A DNA stretch of 64,000 nt from contig DYNP01000002.1 of NCBI GenBank assembly GCA_020721005.1, positions 314,649 to 378,648 of the forward strand, read 5' to 3'. The position numbers and the translations under genes are program-made. Shown here in pieces: positions 47,601-55,550 of the stretch (position 1 is its first letter; every line of letters begins with the position of its first letter). This DNA is from Thiomargarita sp. (GTDB taxonomy: Bacteria > Pseudomonadota > Gammaproteobacteria > Beggiatoales > Beggiatoaceae). The notes beneath the pieces were generated by a model. The model saw only the letters and a program-made list of their open reading frames with translations. It was not told the DNA's origin and searched no databases.

Positions 47601-48359
47601 GACTTCTAAATGGTGATCTTGCCAGGCAGTTTGTAGTTTTGTCCAGTGAGTTTGTAATTGGGAGCCGATTTCTGATTGCAAATCTTGAGTGTAATTGGGA
47701 ATGATTTTGAGGAAGGGTTGTCCAATGCAACGTTCTAAGTTCAGGTGTTGGAGTAAATGGTGAGGAGTGGGATGGTTTTCAAGTAAATAGTTAAGAAATA
47801 AGGAGATTGTTTTGGGATAGAGTTGTTGGCGCCAAAAGTCTTCGACAATTTCTTTTAATAGGGGGAATTGGTTTTGTATCAGGTCAATGTCGAACAGTAA
47901 ACCGGTCTCAAAAGCATGGTCTTGTAACATGCGTTGACAGAAACTGTGGATGGTAAAGATGGCAGCTTCGTTGAATTCTCGTAAGGCAAGGGTCAATTGT
48001 TCATGGGCAGTTTGAGGGTTGGGCAATATAAGGGAAAGCAGTTCGAGCAGTTCAGGATCAGTGGAATTGGGATGGGCAATTTGAGGGTTGGATGATATGA
48101 GGGGGAGCTGTTCAGGATCGGTAAGATTGGGAATGAAGTTTAGGGTTTTTCGTAAACGACGCCGAATCCGGTCTCGCAATTCTTCTGTGGCAGCTTCGGT
48201 AAAAGTGACGACTAGGATTTGATTGATTTGCAGTTTTTGTTCTAGGATCAGTCTGAGGAATAGGGTGGTGATGGTGTAGGTTTTGCCGGTCCCGGCACTG
48301 GCTTCGATGAGATGAGTGCCATGAAGGGGGATAGTGAGGGGGTTAAATGGGGAGGTCAT
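44676..48359 (-). CDS. recB: Exodeoxyribonuclease V beta subunit RecB
   Basis: 1227 residues, slightly longer than E. coli RecB. A UvrD-type helicase core carries Walker A EASAGTGKT (19-27), VTFTEAATEELRDRI, a Walker B region LIDEFQDTDPVQ (about 405-416) and motif VTVHKSKGLEYPVVF. The C-terminal nuclease domain has GHFMHNLFEHLD and the metal-binding GFVDLVFEYQGRYYMVDYKSN (quoted in part; catalytic Asp and DYK near 1123). RecBCD processes DNA breaks for RecA and degrades linear foreign DNA. recC and recD are not in the window. A short internal duplication (PNPQTAH and PQIAHPNSTDP) lies near residues 88-115. Confidence 0.95.
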   Translation of the reverse strand: MTSPFNPLTIPLHGTHLIEASAGTGKTYTITTLFLRLILEQKLQINQILVVTFTEAATEELRDRIRRRLRKTLNFIPNLTDPEQLPLISSNPQIAHPNSTDPELLELLSLILPNPQTAHEQLTLALREFNEAAIFTIHSFCQRMLQDHAFETGLLFDIDLIQNQFPLLKEIVEDFWRQQLYPKTISLFLNYLLENHPTPHHLLQHLNLERCIGQPFLKIIPNYTQDLQSEIGSQLQTHWTKLQTAWQDHHLEVKDLLENHPSLNRNKYGKKYVPTWCQTLDQFLAKDQPHFGKKVDANEKLQKFTQSAIQAATKKGTISPQHPFFNQFEIFFQQYKQLELHLEQQLIAFKKQLIATVEEKLIHKKHLLRVHSFQDLLVNLYQTLNHPITGPTLAAQIRERYPAALIDEFQDTDPVQYQIFKTIYGEKDTHILFLIGDPKQAIYSFRGADVFTYIQAYQDVNLRQTLSTNWRSQPDLISAVNTLFAHPSQHNRPPFLLENIQFIPINPPPNSKLLPFFLPSLDSSPLQLWFAERKQFSEDQEQLEQPILKQAAHRLIPQTVAREILQLLNLAESGQAYFLEDEQKIPLTAGDIAILVRSHRQAAWMQKALGQLSIPSVLHTQESLLVSREVDEVRQVLLGILYPMHEPKVKAALSTELLGFSGEALHELLSQRAAWQQRCYHFWEYHEDWRNRGFIQMFQKLLMQEQVPKRLLSYPDGERRLTNVLHIAEVLQQAVVQEQLGMNGLYQWLIGQHDLENQNLEIQPLRLESDEKLVKIVTVHKSKGLEYPVVFCPFLWDGHLHTGGGQDSHQVIFHDDNQQLILDLGSEQQKEHRQQAMAEEQAENIRLCYVALTRARHRCYVIWGRFKEAEKSALATLLHPHRPGLKEEDGVLKADIEALASQSGGGIKVCTFPMEAKHENGILSIKSVQLQARSFQGLIDKTWRVTSFTGLTSNLQEGEQPDYDAVSWWERDFLERPDDIFSFPRGSRAGHFMHNLFEHLDFTQSVKEENRLISQWLGNFGYDVKRWSTVIAGMVDDVLNTPLEAGQVQFTLSAIGGEQRLNEWEFYYPLVNPVTPSGLWGILRRFEEFSARWMRGKRVEFLPTRGMMKGFVDLVFEYQGRYYMVDYKSNFLGYQMENYYRLSLEGVMAEETYFLQYLVYMVALHRYLEVHLPNYQYEQHIGGVFYLFLRGMRPYWGSHYGVFKEVPPGDLIRELSVYFAGEKRGLG

Positions 48360-48525
48360 AGGAAGTGTTTGGGTGAGATAGAGAGGGTGATTGGTTTAAA
48401 AATCGTCTCTCTTTTCACCCGGGGTTATATAAACCGATTTGGTTTTTGTGAGCGGTTGAGAACCGTGTTTTGGTGAATTATTGGGGTGGTCAGTCCATAA
48501 TTCGTTAAGATTAGAAGGGGGGTGT

Positions 48526-48852
48526 TTAGGGAATAACTTCAAACAGAGAGAGTGGGTAATCGGGCCATTTGGTTTTTAATTCGCTGAGGCGTTGTAGGGC
48601 ATGTTGTTCACTGGGGTAGCTGGTCCCTAAGTCTTTGCTACGCCATCCATGGGTTTCATCTGACCATTCGCTGATGGGGGCGCCGGCTCCAAAGTCTAGA
48701 CGAATAACGAATCCATTTTTGGATTGCGGTTTCTGGCTGACTTTTTTAGGGGCAGGGGCAATGTCTGTGGTCAGTTGGGTGACTTCTTTTTCTTGGCGAT
48801 TTTGTTCTTGCTCTAGGGCAAAAAGACGTTTTTCTAATTCGCTGGCAGGCAT
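48526..48852 (-). CDS. Small coiled-coil protein, paralog of the gene at 43142-43528
   Basis: 108 residues from ATG 48852, preferred because GGAG lies 8 bases upstream and homology to the paralog begins here; the frame extends 46 residues further upstream. N-terminal coiled coil ELEKRLFALEQEQNRQ, a linker rich in Pro and Lys, then FVIRLDFG, SEWSDETHGWRSKDLG, YPSEQHALQRLSELK and WPDYPLSLFE. Each segment aligns with the 128-residue protein. The function is unknown. It lies 166 bases upstream of recB on the same strand, so the two paralogs flank the hemW/recB convergent pair. Confidence 0.68.
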   Translation of the reverse strand: MPASELEKRLFALEQEQNRQEKEVTQLTTDIAPAPKKVSQKPQSKNGFVIRLDFGAGAPISEWSDETHGWRSKDLGTSYPSEQHALQRLSELKTKWPDYPLSLFEVIP

Positions 48853-49012
48853 GAGCTTTTCTCCTGATTTTTCCAAGTCTAATAGGTAGGGGTTAAGTTC
48901 AAACTTACATTTTGGGTAATTAAGTGGTATGATTCTGGCTGAGAAATGTTGTGTAAGTCCCAAAGGTGACGTTTGAGAGAACAGATCCATTATTTTTCAG
49001 TGATAACCCTTA

Positions 49013-49810
49013 TTATTTTAGGTGGTTGTGCAACCAGTTTATAATGGTGTCGGCGGCAGTTTGCCAGTTGAGGTCTAACATCATAAGGTGAGCAAGGTTG
49101 GGTAAAATGAGGGGTTTTTGGTCATAAATTGAGGCAGTTTGTTCAATGAGAGGTCTGGGGAATAGGGCGTCTTGGGCTGCGCCTAAAATTAGTATCGGAG
49201 AGTTGAAATGGGGTGGTTTTTGTTGGGGAAGGTCTAAACCAAACATGTCCATAATAGCACGTTGGGATTCATTTTGTGTGAGATTCAGGTAGTCTAGGAT
49301 GAGGTGGTCGGGCATGGTTTCTGAAAACAGCAATTTTCTTGCCAAGAAGGGGGTTGTGAATTTGAGACTAATGTTTTGAATGAGTCCCAGTTGCCACCAT
49401 AGAGTAGGGGAAGTTATGCTGAGGTAGAAGGAGGATAGCCACAGCCCAGTGGGGGGAACTGAAGCCATAAGAACGATGGCTTGGTAGGGGTGACCGGATG
49501 CCATGTATTTTTGTACAATTAGGCCTCCCATGGAATGTCCTATTAGGATCGGGGGTTGGGGGAGGTGTTGGATGATGTGTTGGACATCGGCTACATAGTT
49601 TGCCAAACTGGCAAAAGGGAGTTGTGCATGACCGGCACTGGCGCCATGTCCCCGTAAACTAAGTGCGTAGGAAGGATAGCCCTGTTTTGCAAAATAGGGA
49701 AGAAAGTATTTTTCCCAGCACCAGGCTGCGCTGTAAGCACCGTGCACAAAAAGAAGAGGAGGGTATCGGGTGGTTTTGAGGGGCAGACAACTGAGCAGTT
49801 CAAGTTGCAT
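49013..49810 (-). CDS. Alpha/beta hydrolase
   Basis: 265 residues. Oxyanion-hole segment LLFVHGAYSAAWCWEKYF, the strand SLRGHGAS, nucleophile elbow GHSMGG (Ser93), the acid region AAQDALFPR and a C-terminal His in NLAHLMMLDLNW outline a complete hydrolase of the esterase/lysophospholipase-like group. There is no signal peptide, so it is cytoplasmic. The substrate is unknown. 41 bases separate it from the upstream gene (49852-50436), same direction. Confidence 0.85.
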   Translation of the reverse strand: MQLELLSCLPLKTTRYPPLLFVHGAYSAAWCWEKYFLPYFAKQGYPSYALSLRGHGASAGHAQLPFASLANYVADVQHIIQHLPQPPILIGHSMGGLIVQKYMASGHPYQAIVLMASVPPTGLWLSSFYLSITSPTLWWQLGLIQNISLKFTTPFLARKLLFSETMPDHLILDYLNLTQNESQRAIMDMFGLDLPQQKPPHFNSPILILGAAQDALFPRPLIEQTASIYDQKPLILPNLAHLMMLDLNWQTAADTIINWLHNHLK

Positions 49811-49851
49811 AATTGGGTTCTTGTTGAGAAGCGGTGTTGGGGGTGTCAGGT

Positions 49852-50436
49852 TTAATATCGTACAGAGGGAACAACGATCAATTTTTCAAAGCGTGGGTTA
49901 TGACCTTGAGTGTCTATCCAGGTGGTTACATAGGTGCAAGATTGTCCCCCTTTGGCTCGACAGGGTAAGTGATAGAGATGTTCCACGAGAACAAAAACTG
50001 TTTCTGGGGGTTTAAAACGGTGACAAATGGCTTCAATAACTCCTCGATCAATTTCACAGGAATAGGGGGTGGTGGAAATAATTTGTGCACAATGTTCATC
50101 AATTTGAGTGAAAAAATAATGTCCAATTTCTTCTTTAACTTGGTAATTTTTATAATAAGCAGCGTCTAAATTGGTCAAAGCTTGTCGAATATTGGTAACA
50201 TTGGCAGCAAATGAGGCTTGATGAGACAGTTGGTGCCCTAGTTGAAGTAGACTGGGGGGACCTAGCATTCTGGTGATCAATTTTAACAATTTTAAACCAG
50301 TGTCATTGGGAGTCCATTCTAACCTAATTAGGTATTCAAGTTCTTCCTCCTTTAACAGAGCCAGTAATTTCTCCTTTTCAGAAGGATTGTTTAACCATTG
50401 TAAGTTTACCTCTGGTTCTAAGGGATTATCATGCAT
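49852..50436 (-). CDS. Hypothetical protein, possible V4R-like small-molecule-binding domain
   Basis: 194 residues, soluble. The N-terminal third is helical and acidic. The C-terminal half contains YSCEIDRGVIEAICHRF and then LVEHLYHLPCRAKGGQSCTYVTTW. The late Cys/Gly pattern loosely recalls the V4R/heme-NO-binding-like fold, in which a C-x-G-x-x-C stretch binds metal. That match is weak, and I do not assign a function. Co-directional with the hydrolase downstream. Confidence 0.55.
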   Translation of the reverse strand: MHDNPLEPEVNLQWLNNPSEKEKLLALLKEEELEYLIRLEWTPNDTGLKLLKLITRMLGPPSLLQLGHQLSHQASFAANVTNIRQALTNLDAAYYKNYQVKEEIGHYFFTQIDEHCAQIISTTPYSCEIDRGVIEAICHRFKPPETVFVLVEHLYHLPCRAKGGQSCTYVTTWIDTQGHNPRFEKLIVVPSVRY

Positions 50437-50651
50437 GTTAATTTCTCCATTTGGCTCATCATTGGGGATAATACAGGAATGGTGATTTTACCATCAATAC
50501 TCTTAACACCCTTATTTTTGCAGAGTAATAGACGTTTATCAAAGACAATGCTCATACCCTAAAGAATACCTGCGAAACTCAATTCTACTCAACAACCTTT
50601 TCATGAGGAAGAAGAAATTATAAGGCAAGGCATTATTTTCCTCAATCGTGG

Positions 50652-50681
50652 TTGATCATTTTGCCAATTTTAAGGTATACT
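50652..50681 (+). promoter_or_regulatory. Candidate sigma-70 promoter in the gap before the NYN gene
   Basis: TTGATC (50652-50657), 18-base spacer, TATACT (50676-50681). An AGGAGG (50691-50696) follows almost at the predicted start point, but no ATG/GTG/TTG frame is well placed behind it; a 36-residue ATT-started frame (50702-50812) is the only candidate and is not called. This is the only structure I see in the 480-base gap 50437-50916. Confidence 0.35.
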
Positions 50682-50916
50682 CTTTATAAGAGGAGGATAA
50701 AATTTTAGAATTGTCACTTAAAAACTTTCAAAACCCCACCTATTTTTATTATAGTCCTATTTTCAGTAACTTGTATACTGCCTTGATCAAACTCCTGAAA
50801 AAAGGGGTATGAACCATTGACCTTAATTCATACCTATCCACCTCAATCTCACCATATCAGTAAAGATTTAATCCCTCAATTTTTGAGAGTATTAAACAGT
50901 AAAGGGTAAACTCATT

Positions 50917-52038
50917 GTGTTGACCAAACCTAATCAACGTATAGCACTCCTCATTGATGGAGACAATGCTCAACCTTCCTTGATAGAAGCAATCTTTAAA
51001 GAAGTAGGAAAATATGGGGAAATCGCTATAAAACGTATCTATGGAGACTGGACTTCCTCAAACATGAGCAACTGGAAAAAAGTCCTGCAACAATGGTCCA
51101 TTCAACCCATTCAACAATTCCGTCTAACTGCCAGTAAAAACTCCACTGATTGTGCCCTTGTCATTGACGCCATGGACATCCTATACATGGAAAAAATCAA
51201 TGGCTTTTGCATCGTCTCCAATGACAGCGACTATACACGTTTGGCCACCCGCAGCCGAGAAAAGGGGCTATTCGTCATAGGCGTTGGGAAACCAAACACC
51301 CCTTCGGTATTCATGAATGCCTGTCACCTATTCCTGACCACCGAACAAATTTTACCCTCCTTAGAATCCACTCCTGATCCAGAGAAAAAACCGCCTCCTC
51401 TTCTCAAAACTCCCAAGCCCAATCTGCCCCATAAACTGGAATCTCAAATCACAGAAAATATTCAAAAACTCCAAACAATTGACCCCATCTTACCCCTTGC
51501 TCCCTCTCCTTGTCCCCCTAAAGAAAACCCCTCTCCCCTCCCCAAAACTCCCACCTCAAACTGGCATCATGATGACCTAGAGCCTTTGATCAACGAAGTT
51601 GTTCAAACACTTCAGCAAATGGCACTCACAGGCAACAGACCCAAAAATGTAACCACTTTGACCAATCACATCAAGATGTTAGCCCATTCCCATTCCATTT
51701 CTGAACAAACCATTCTCCAGATCATCACTTTGCTCAAACAACAAAAAATTTTAAACATCGCCGACAATCAAATCAACTACCCCTCTTTCCCTCTCCCCCC
51801 AACTCCCGCTGCAAACCCACACCATGACCTGGACTCTTTGGTCAACGAAGTTGCTCAAAAACTTCAGAAAATGCTGGTTAAAGGCAGACCCAAAAACTTA
51901 ACCACCTTGACCAATCACATCAGGGCCCTGACCCGTTCCCATTCCACTTCTGAACAAACCATTCTCCAGATCATCACCCTACTTAAACAACGAAAAATCT
52001 TAAACATCACCGACAATAAAATTAACTACCTCTCTTGA
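50917..52038 (+). CDS. NYN-domain ribonuclease (LabA-like) with two OST-HTH/LOTUS domains
   Basis: 373 residues from GTG 50917. The N-terminal NYN domain (about 7-150) has the PIN-like acidic site: LLIDGDN (D14, D16), STDCALVIDAMD (D77) and VSNDSDYTRLA (D102, D104). Two Pro-rich linkers separate tandem OST-HTH domains (about 220-290 and 300-372) that are nearly identical to each other; the DNA is also very similar (TCTGAACAAACCATTCTCCA in both), so the second copy is a recent duplication. NYN-LOTUS proteins are RNA-binding or RNA-cleaving in bacteria and in eukaryotic germ granules. The target RNA is unknown. apbE begins 10 bases downstream, so they may share a message. Confidence 0.88.
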   Translation: MLTKPNQRIALLIDGDNAQPSLIEAIFKEVGKYGEIAIKRIYGDWTSSNMSNWKKVLQQWSIQPIQQFRLTASKNSTDCALVIDAMDILYMEKINGFCIVSNDSDYTRLATRSREKGLFVIGVGKPNTPSVFMNACHLFLTTEQILPSLESTPDPEKKPPPLLKTPKPNLPHKLESQITENIQKLQTIDPILPLAPSPCPPKENPSPLPKTPTSNWHHDDLEPLINEVVQTLQQMALTGNRPKNVTTLTNHIKMLAHSHSISEQTILQIITLLKQQKILNIADNQINYPSFPLPPTPAANPHHDLDSLVNEVAQKLQKMLVKGRPKNLTTLTNHIRALTRSHSTSEQTILQIITLLKQRKILNITDNKINYLS

Positions 52039-52048
52039 ATAAACCACT

Positions 52049-53131
52049 ATGTCAACCGCTCAACTTCCCAAATTATCTCTTCTAATCAACTCTTTCCTAA
52101 TCTTAACCCTAATTCTCATCGGATTCTCTATAACCCATTGCAAAACAGACCTACTCTATCGATCCCCACCTGCCTATGTCTTCGGCACCCTGATCAACAT
52201 CAGCATTTGGGGACTTCCCCAAACTCAAGCTCAAACTGCAGTCAACCGCATTCTCCAAGACCTTCACACCCTACATCACGATTGGCACCCTTGGCAAACA
52301 AACAGTCCCTTGGTCAATTTAAACACAACTCTAGCCAACAATCAACCCTGGCCAACTGCCCATTGCCCCTCCCTAGTTCCCCTCATTCAACAGGCCCAAA
52401 CCCTCTCCATCCACAGCCAAGGTCTCTTCAATCCTGCCATTGGCCACCTTATCAAGCTATGGGGATTTCACCAAGACGAGCCCCCACAGGGACCCCCCCC
52501 AGATCATTTAACTATCAAAAACTTATTGGCCACTCAGCCTCAAATCTCTGACCTTGAAATCACCCCTCAACACATTCGCACCCGCAATCCCAACGTCCAA
52601 CTCGACTTTGGCGCCTTTGCCAAAGGTTATGCAGTGGACCTTGCCATTGAAACGTTAAAAGACATGGGCATTCACCATGCCATTGTCAACGCTGGTGGCA
52701 ATCTTAAAGCCATGGGTCAAAAAGATCAACAACCCTGGTTGATCGGAATTCGTCATCCAAGTGGACAGGGAATACTCGCTTCTCTGAGCACTCAAGGAGC
52801 AGAAAGTGTCATCACTTCCGGACATTACGAACGCTATCGGGAATATCAAGGTCAGCGTTATTCCCACATCCTAGATCCCAGGACTGGCTACCCAGCCACT
52901 GGTCTCACTTCCGTAACAGTCATCCACCCCAGTGGAGCGATAGCTGATGCAGCCAGCACTGCCCTAATCGTAGCCGGTCCCAAGGAGTGGCAAAATATTG
53001 CTCGACAGATGGGAATCACTCAAGCCATAGTGGTGGACGAAACTGGCACCGTCTTTGTGAGCAAAAACATACATCCAAGGATCCACTTTCAAACTCCTCC
53101 CCCCAACCTGGTTATTGTGGATTTATCCTAA
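52049..53131 (+). CDS. apbE: FAD:protein FMN transferase ApbE
   Basis: 360 residues with an N-terminal membrane segment (about 10-30). ApbE attaches FMN covalently to Thr/Ser of Nqr/Rnf subunits and related flavoproteins in the periplasm. Family motifs: LDFGAFAKGYAVD, NAGGNLKAMG, SVITSGHYERY, SHILDPRTGYPA and the metal-binding ADAASTALIVAG. A Cys after the hydrophobic segment (SITHC) has His at -1 and is a poor lipobox. No nqr or rnf genes are in the window; a flavoprotein client among the redox operon genes is possible but not shown. Confidence 0.93.
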   Translation: MSTAQLPKLSLLINSFLILTLILIGFSITHCKTDLLYRSPPAYVFGTLINISIWGLPQTQAQTAVNRILQDLHTLHHDWHPWQTNSPLVNLNTTLANNQPWPTAHCPSLVPLIQQAQTLSIHSQGLFNPAIGHLIKLWGFHQDEPPQGPPPDHLTIKNLLATQPQISDLEITPQHIRTRNPNVQLDFGAFAKGYAVDLAIETLKDMGIHHAIVNAGGNLKAMGQKDQQPWLIGIRHPSGQGILASLSTQGAESVITSGHYERYREYQGQRYSHILDPRTGYPATGLTSVTVIHPSGAIADAASTALIVAGPKEWQNIARQMGITQAIVVDETGTVFVSKNIHPRIHFQTPPPNLVIVDLS

Positions 53132-53146
53132 TCTTTCAAGACATTA

Positions 53147-54595
53147 TCAATGACCATTGGACAATCGTCTCTTATCCCAAATCACCAACAACAAACTAAT
53201 TCCCAAGGCACCTCCGATCACCCCTAAAGTCACGCCAATCTCAGTTAATAAACTGGGATTCAACAACAAAATGCTTCCCAATCCCAACATCATCAAACCA
53301 GACATCAACTTGAGAGCTCGTCCTTCCGATTCAGCCAATTTTCGAGATCCCAAAGTATAAGTAAACACCAAGACAATCAATAACAAAGGAATGATGTAGA
53401 TCAAATTATAAAGCAATAAATAGGAGTAATAAACCTGCATGGGCAACTCATTTAAAGTCAAAATTCTCGTGTAAACCATGGGAAAACCCGCAGTACATAA
53501 TAACTCATAAGCGTTGGCTACAATAGCCAACACTACAGTGCTCAACAACAATGGAATCAAAGAATTTCCAGAAATTACTAAGCCCCGCATTTGCTGATAT
53601 AAACCCGGTTTAGCCCCCTCTGGAATAGACAAAGAAATCCCATGTTTGAACCAAAAAAAATCCTTGATGTTGATTAGGGCAATTCCCACTGCCACCAGTC
53701 CCGCTATCAAAGTTACCTTTTGCAGTTCCTGTAACCACAAAAACAAATTTAACCAAGTTGCCATGAACAAGAAATAAATCAGTCCCGAGAAGAATATAAA
53801 AATTCCTCCAATCAACAACATACGAGAACGTTTTCGGGTATGTACCAGCAAACTCAATAAGAATAACAATACAAAAAAGGCACAAGGATTGAAGGCATCC
53901 AAACCGGCGATCAACGCAGTCAAGGTCAACAACGAATAATCTTCAGCATTGATTTTTCCCAAAACGGGCACCTGAAAGTCTTGAGTCACTTGAGGAACCT
54001 GGGTCTCAACTGCTGGCTTGTTATTTTGATTGTCTGCTGCTGAAGAAGTAGAAGAACTGATTTGTTCCGATTCTGCTGGATTGAGAACCGTCTCTTTAGA
54101 TTGTTTGGCATTTGCAGATTTAGGATCTGCCTGAGCCGTTGCCGATTCTGTTGAAAAGTTAACTTGTGACTTGGCGTGACAATCTTCCAATCTTTGCTGC
54201 AAATCAGCTCCCATACCTTGCTCATTGTCATAACCTACAATCATCTGTTGACAAAATAAAAATGCTGGGACCGAAGAGGCTTTTTCCCCAATTTGCCCAG
54301 CCATCGTTAGGTAACGCTGGACATGCTCTGGATGTTCAGTCAACTCGTAAGTCTGTACCTGCAACCAAGGATAAATATTGGGCAATGCAGTCACAAAAGG
54401 CAGAGCCCTGTGACAATGGGGACAAGTTTTAGACCAGAAAAAATACAGATGAACTTGCAATTCTCCTTGAGCATTCTGACTGTACCATACCGGAGAATCA
54501 ATGGTCTTGGATGGGACCAAATCATCAGCCCAAGCATTGATCCCTATCCAGTAGGAAAACAAAAATAATATTCCCATACGAATTATCTGTTGCAC
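53147..54595 (-). CDS. Fused thioredoxin-like/DsbD-CcdA-type membrane protein
   Basis: 482 residues. A signal peptide (about 1-23) precedes a periplasmic thioredoxin-like domain with C58-PH-C61 (WSKTCPHCHRALPF), then a low-complexity linker (about 145-215, rich in Ser, Ala, Gln). The membrane domain has about six helices and begins with LTALIAGLDAFNPCAFFVLLF (the conserved NPC). A second membrane cysteine lies in YELLCTAGFP. It probably carries reducing power from the cytoplasm to periplasmic thiols, as DsbD/CcdA do, but the domain order is reversed relative to DsbD, whose thioredoxin domain is C-terminal. Convergent with apbE, 15 bases between the stops. Confidence 0.82.
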   Translation of the reverse strand: MQQIIRMGILFLFSYWIGINAWADDLVPSKTIDSPVWYSQNAQGELQVHLYFFWSKTCPHCHRALPFVTALPNIYPWLQVQTYELTEHPEHVQRYLTMAGQIGEKASSVPAFLFCQQMIVGYDNEQGMGADLQQRLEDCHAKSQVNFSTESATAQADPKSANAKQSKETVLNPAESEQISSSTSSAADNQNNKPAVETQVPQVTQDFQVPVLGKINAEDYSLLTLTALIAGLDAFNPCAFFVLLFLLSLLVHTRKRSRMLLIGGIFIFFSGLIYFLFMATWLNLFLWLQELQKVTLIAGLVAVGIALINIKDFFWFKHGISLSIPEGAKPGLYQQMRGLVISGNSLIPLLLSTVVLAIVANAYELLCTAGFPMVYTRILTLNELPMQVYYSYLLLYNLIYIIPLLLIVLVFTYTLGSRKLAESEGRALKLMSGLMMLGLGSILLLNPSLLTEIGVTLGVIGGALGISLLLVIWDKRRLSNGH

Positions 54596-54648
54596 TGCCT
54601 TACCCCTTAAAATTATCAGAAAAAAATAGAAATTCCCAACTTGTCAGA

Positions 54649-55461
54649 TTAAAACACAGAAAGACTTAACTCATTGATAGCACTCAACATATCTGCATCA
54701 TCAGTCAAAGCTTGGGCCACTGCGCTGCGACAAGCAATGGACGCTTCCAAACCCGCCACCATCAGTTTGGCAGCATGGACCAGCAAGCGAGTACTCGCGC
54801 CTTCTTCCAAACCGTTCCCTTTCAAGTTACGAGTCATCTGCGCAAATTTAACCAAACTGTCAGCCATGCCTTTTTCGATACCTGTTTCATTCACAATGAT
54901 TTTACTTTCCAACTGAGGCGTTGGATAATTGAATTCCAAGGCAATAAAACGTTGTCGAGTACTTTGCTTAAGGTCCTTGAGCACGCTTTGATATCCTGGA
55001 TTATAGGACATAGCCAAACAAAATTCCGGGGGACTGACTAATAATTCTCCTAATTTTTCAATTGGCAAAATGCGCCGATCATCTGCTAAAGGATGAATAA
55101 CCACTGTGGTGTCTTTGCGAGCTTCCACAATCTCATCCAAATAACAAATGGCGCCATATCGAACGGATCTTGCCAAGGGACCATCGACCCAAACTGTGTC
55201 TCCTCCACTGATGAGAAAGCGACCGACCAGATCGGAGGCTGTTAGATCATCGTGACAAGAAACCGTGATCAAGGGACGTTTTAAACGCCAAGCCATATAT
55301 TCCATGAATCGGGTTTTCCCACAGCCAGTGGGTCCCTTGAGCAATAAGGGCAGTTGATGATGATAAGCAGCTTCAAATAAAGCAATTTCGCTAGCCACCG
55401 GTTCATAGTAAGGAGCAGTTTGAACCAAATAGGTTTCTATTTTAAATACAGGAGCTTCCAT
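54649..55461 (-). CDS. MoxR-type AAA+ ATPase, CbbQ/NorQ/NirQ family
   Basis: 270 residues from ATG 55461; the longer frame adds 31 non-family residues and overlaps the upstream glycosyltransferase stop. Walker A GPTGCGKT (43-50), Walker B AICYLDEI (D109, E110), sensor-type MSYNPGYQSV and arginine RQRFIAL are present. Family members remodel RuBisCO (with CbbO) or mature nitric oxide reductase (with NorD). Neither partner nor rbcL/norB is in the window, so the client cannot be decided; the length and the VSCHDDLTASDLVGR segment fit CbbQ. It lies downstream of two glycosyltransferase genes on the same strand. Confidence 0.85.
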   Translation of the reverse strand: MEAPVFKIETYLVQTAPYYEPVASEIALFEAAYHHQLPLLLKGPTGCGKTRFMEYMAWRLKRPLITVSCHDDLTASDLVGRFLISGGDTVWVDGPLARSVRYGAICYLDEIVEARKDTTVVIHPLADDRRILPIEKLGELLVSPPEFCLAMSYNPGYQSVLKDLKQSTRQRFIALEFNYPTPQLESKIIVNETGIEKGMADSLVKFAQMTRNLKGNGLEEGASTRLLVHAAKLMVAGLEASIACRSAVAQALTDDADMLSAINELSLSVF

Positions 55462-55550
55462 AATGATTCTCGTTATTGAGGGTATTAAATGACCAATCGA
55501 GCAGCGACCTAAAATAACCCAAAAACTTCTATTTTTAGAAAAAAGGTTGC

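Noticed and set aside
50702..50812. 36-residue frame after AGGAGG in the gap before the NYN gene
   Set aside because: It would need an ATT start, and the TTG alternative is 14 bases from the ribosome site; no homology is recognised.
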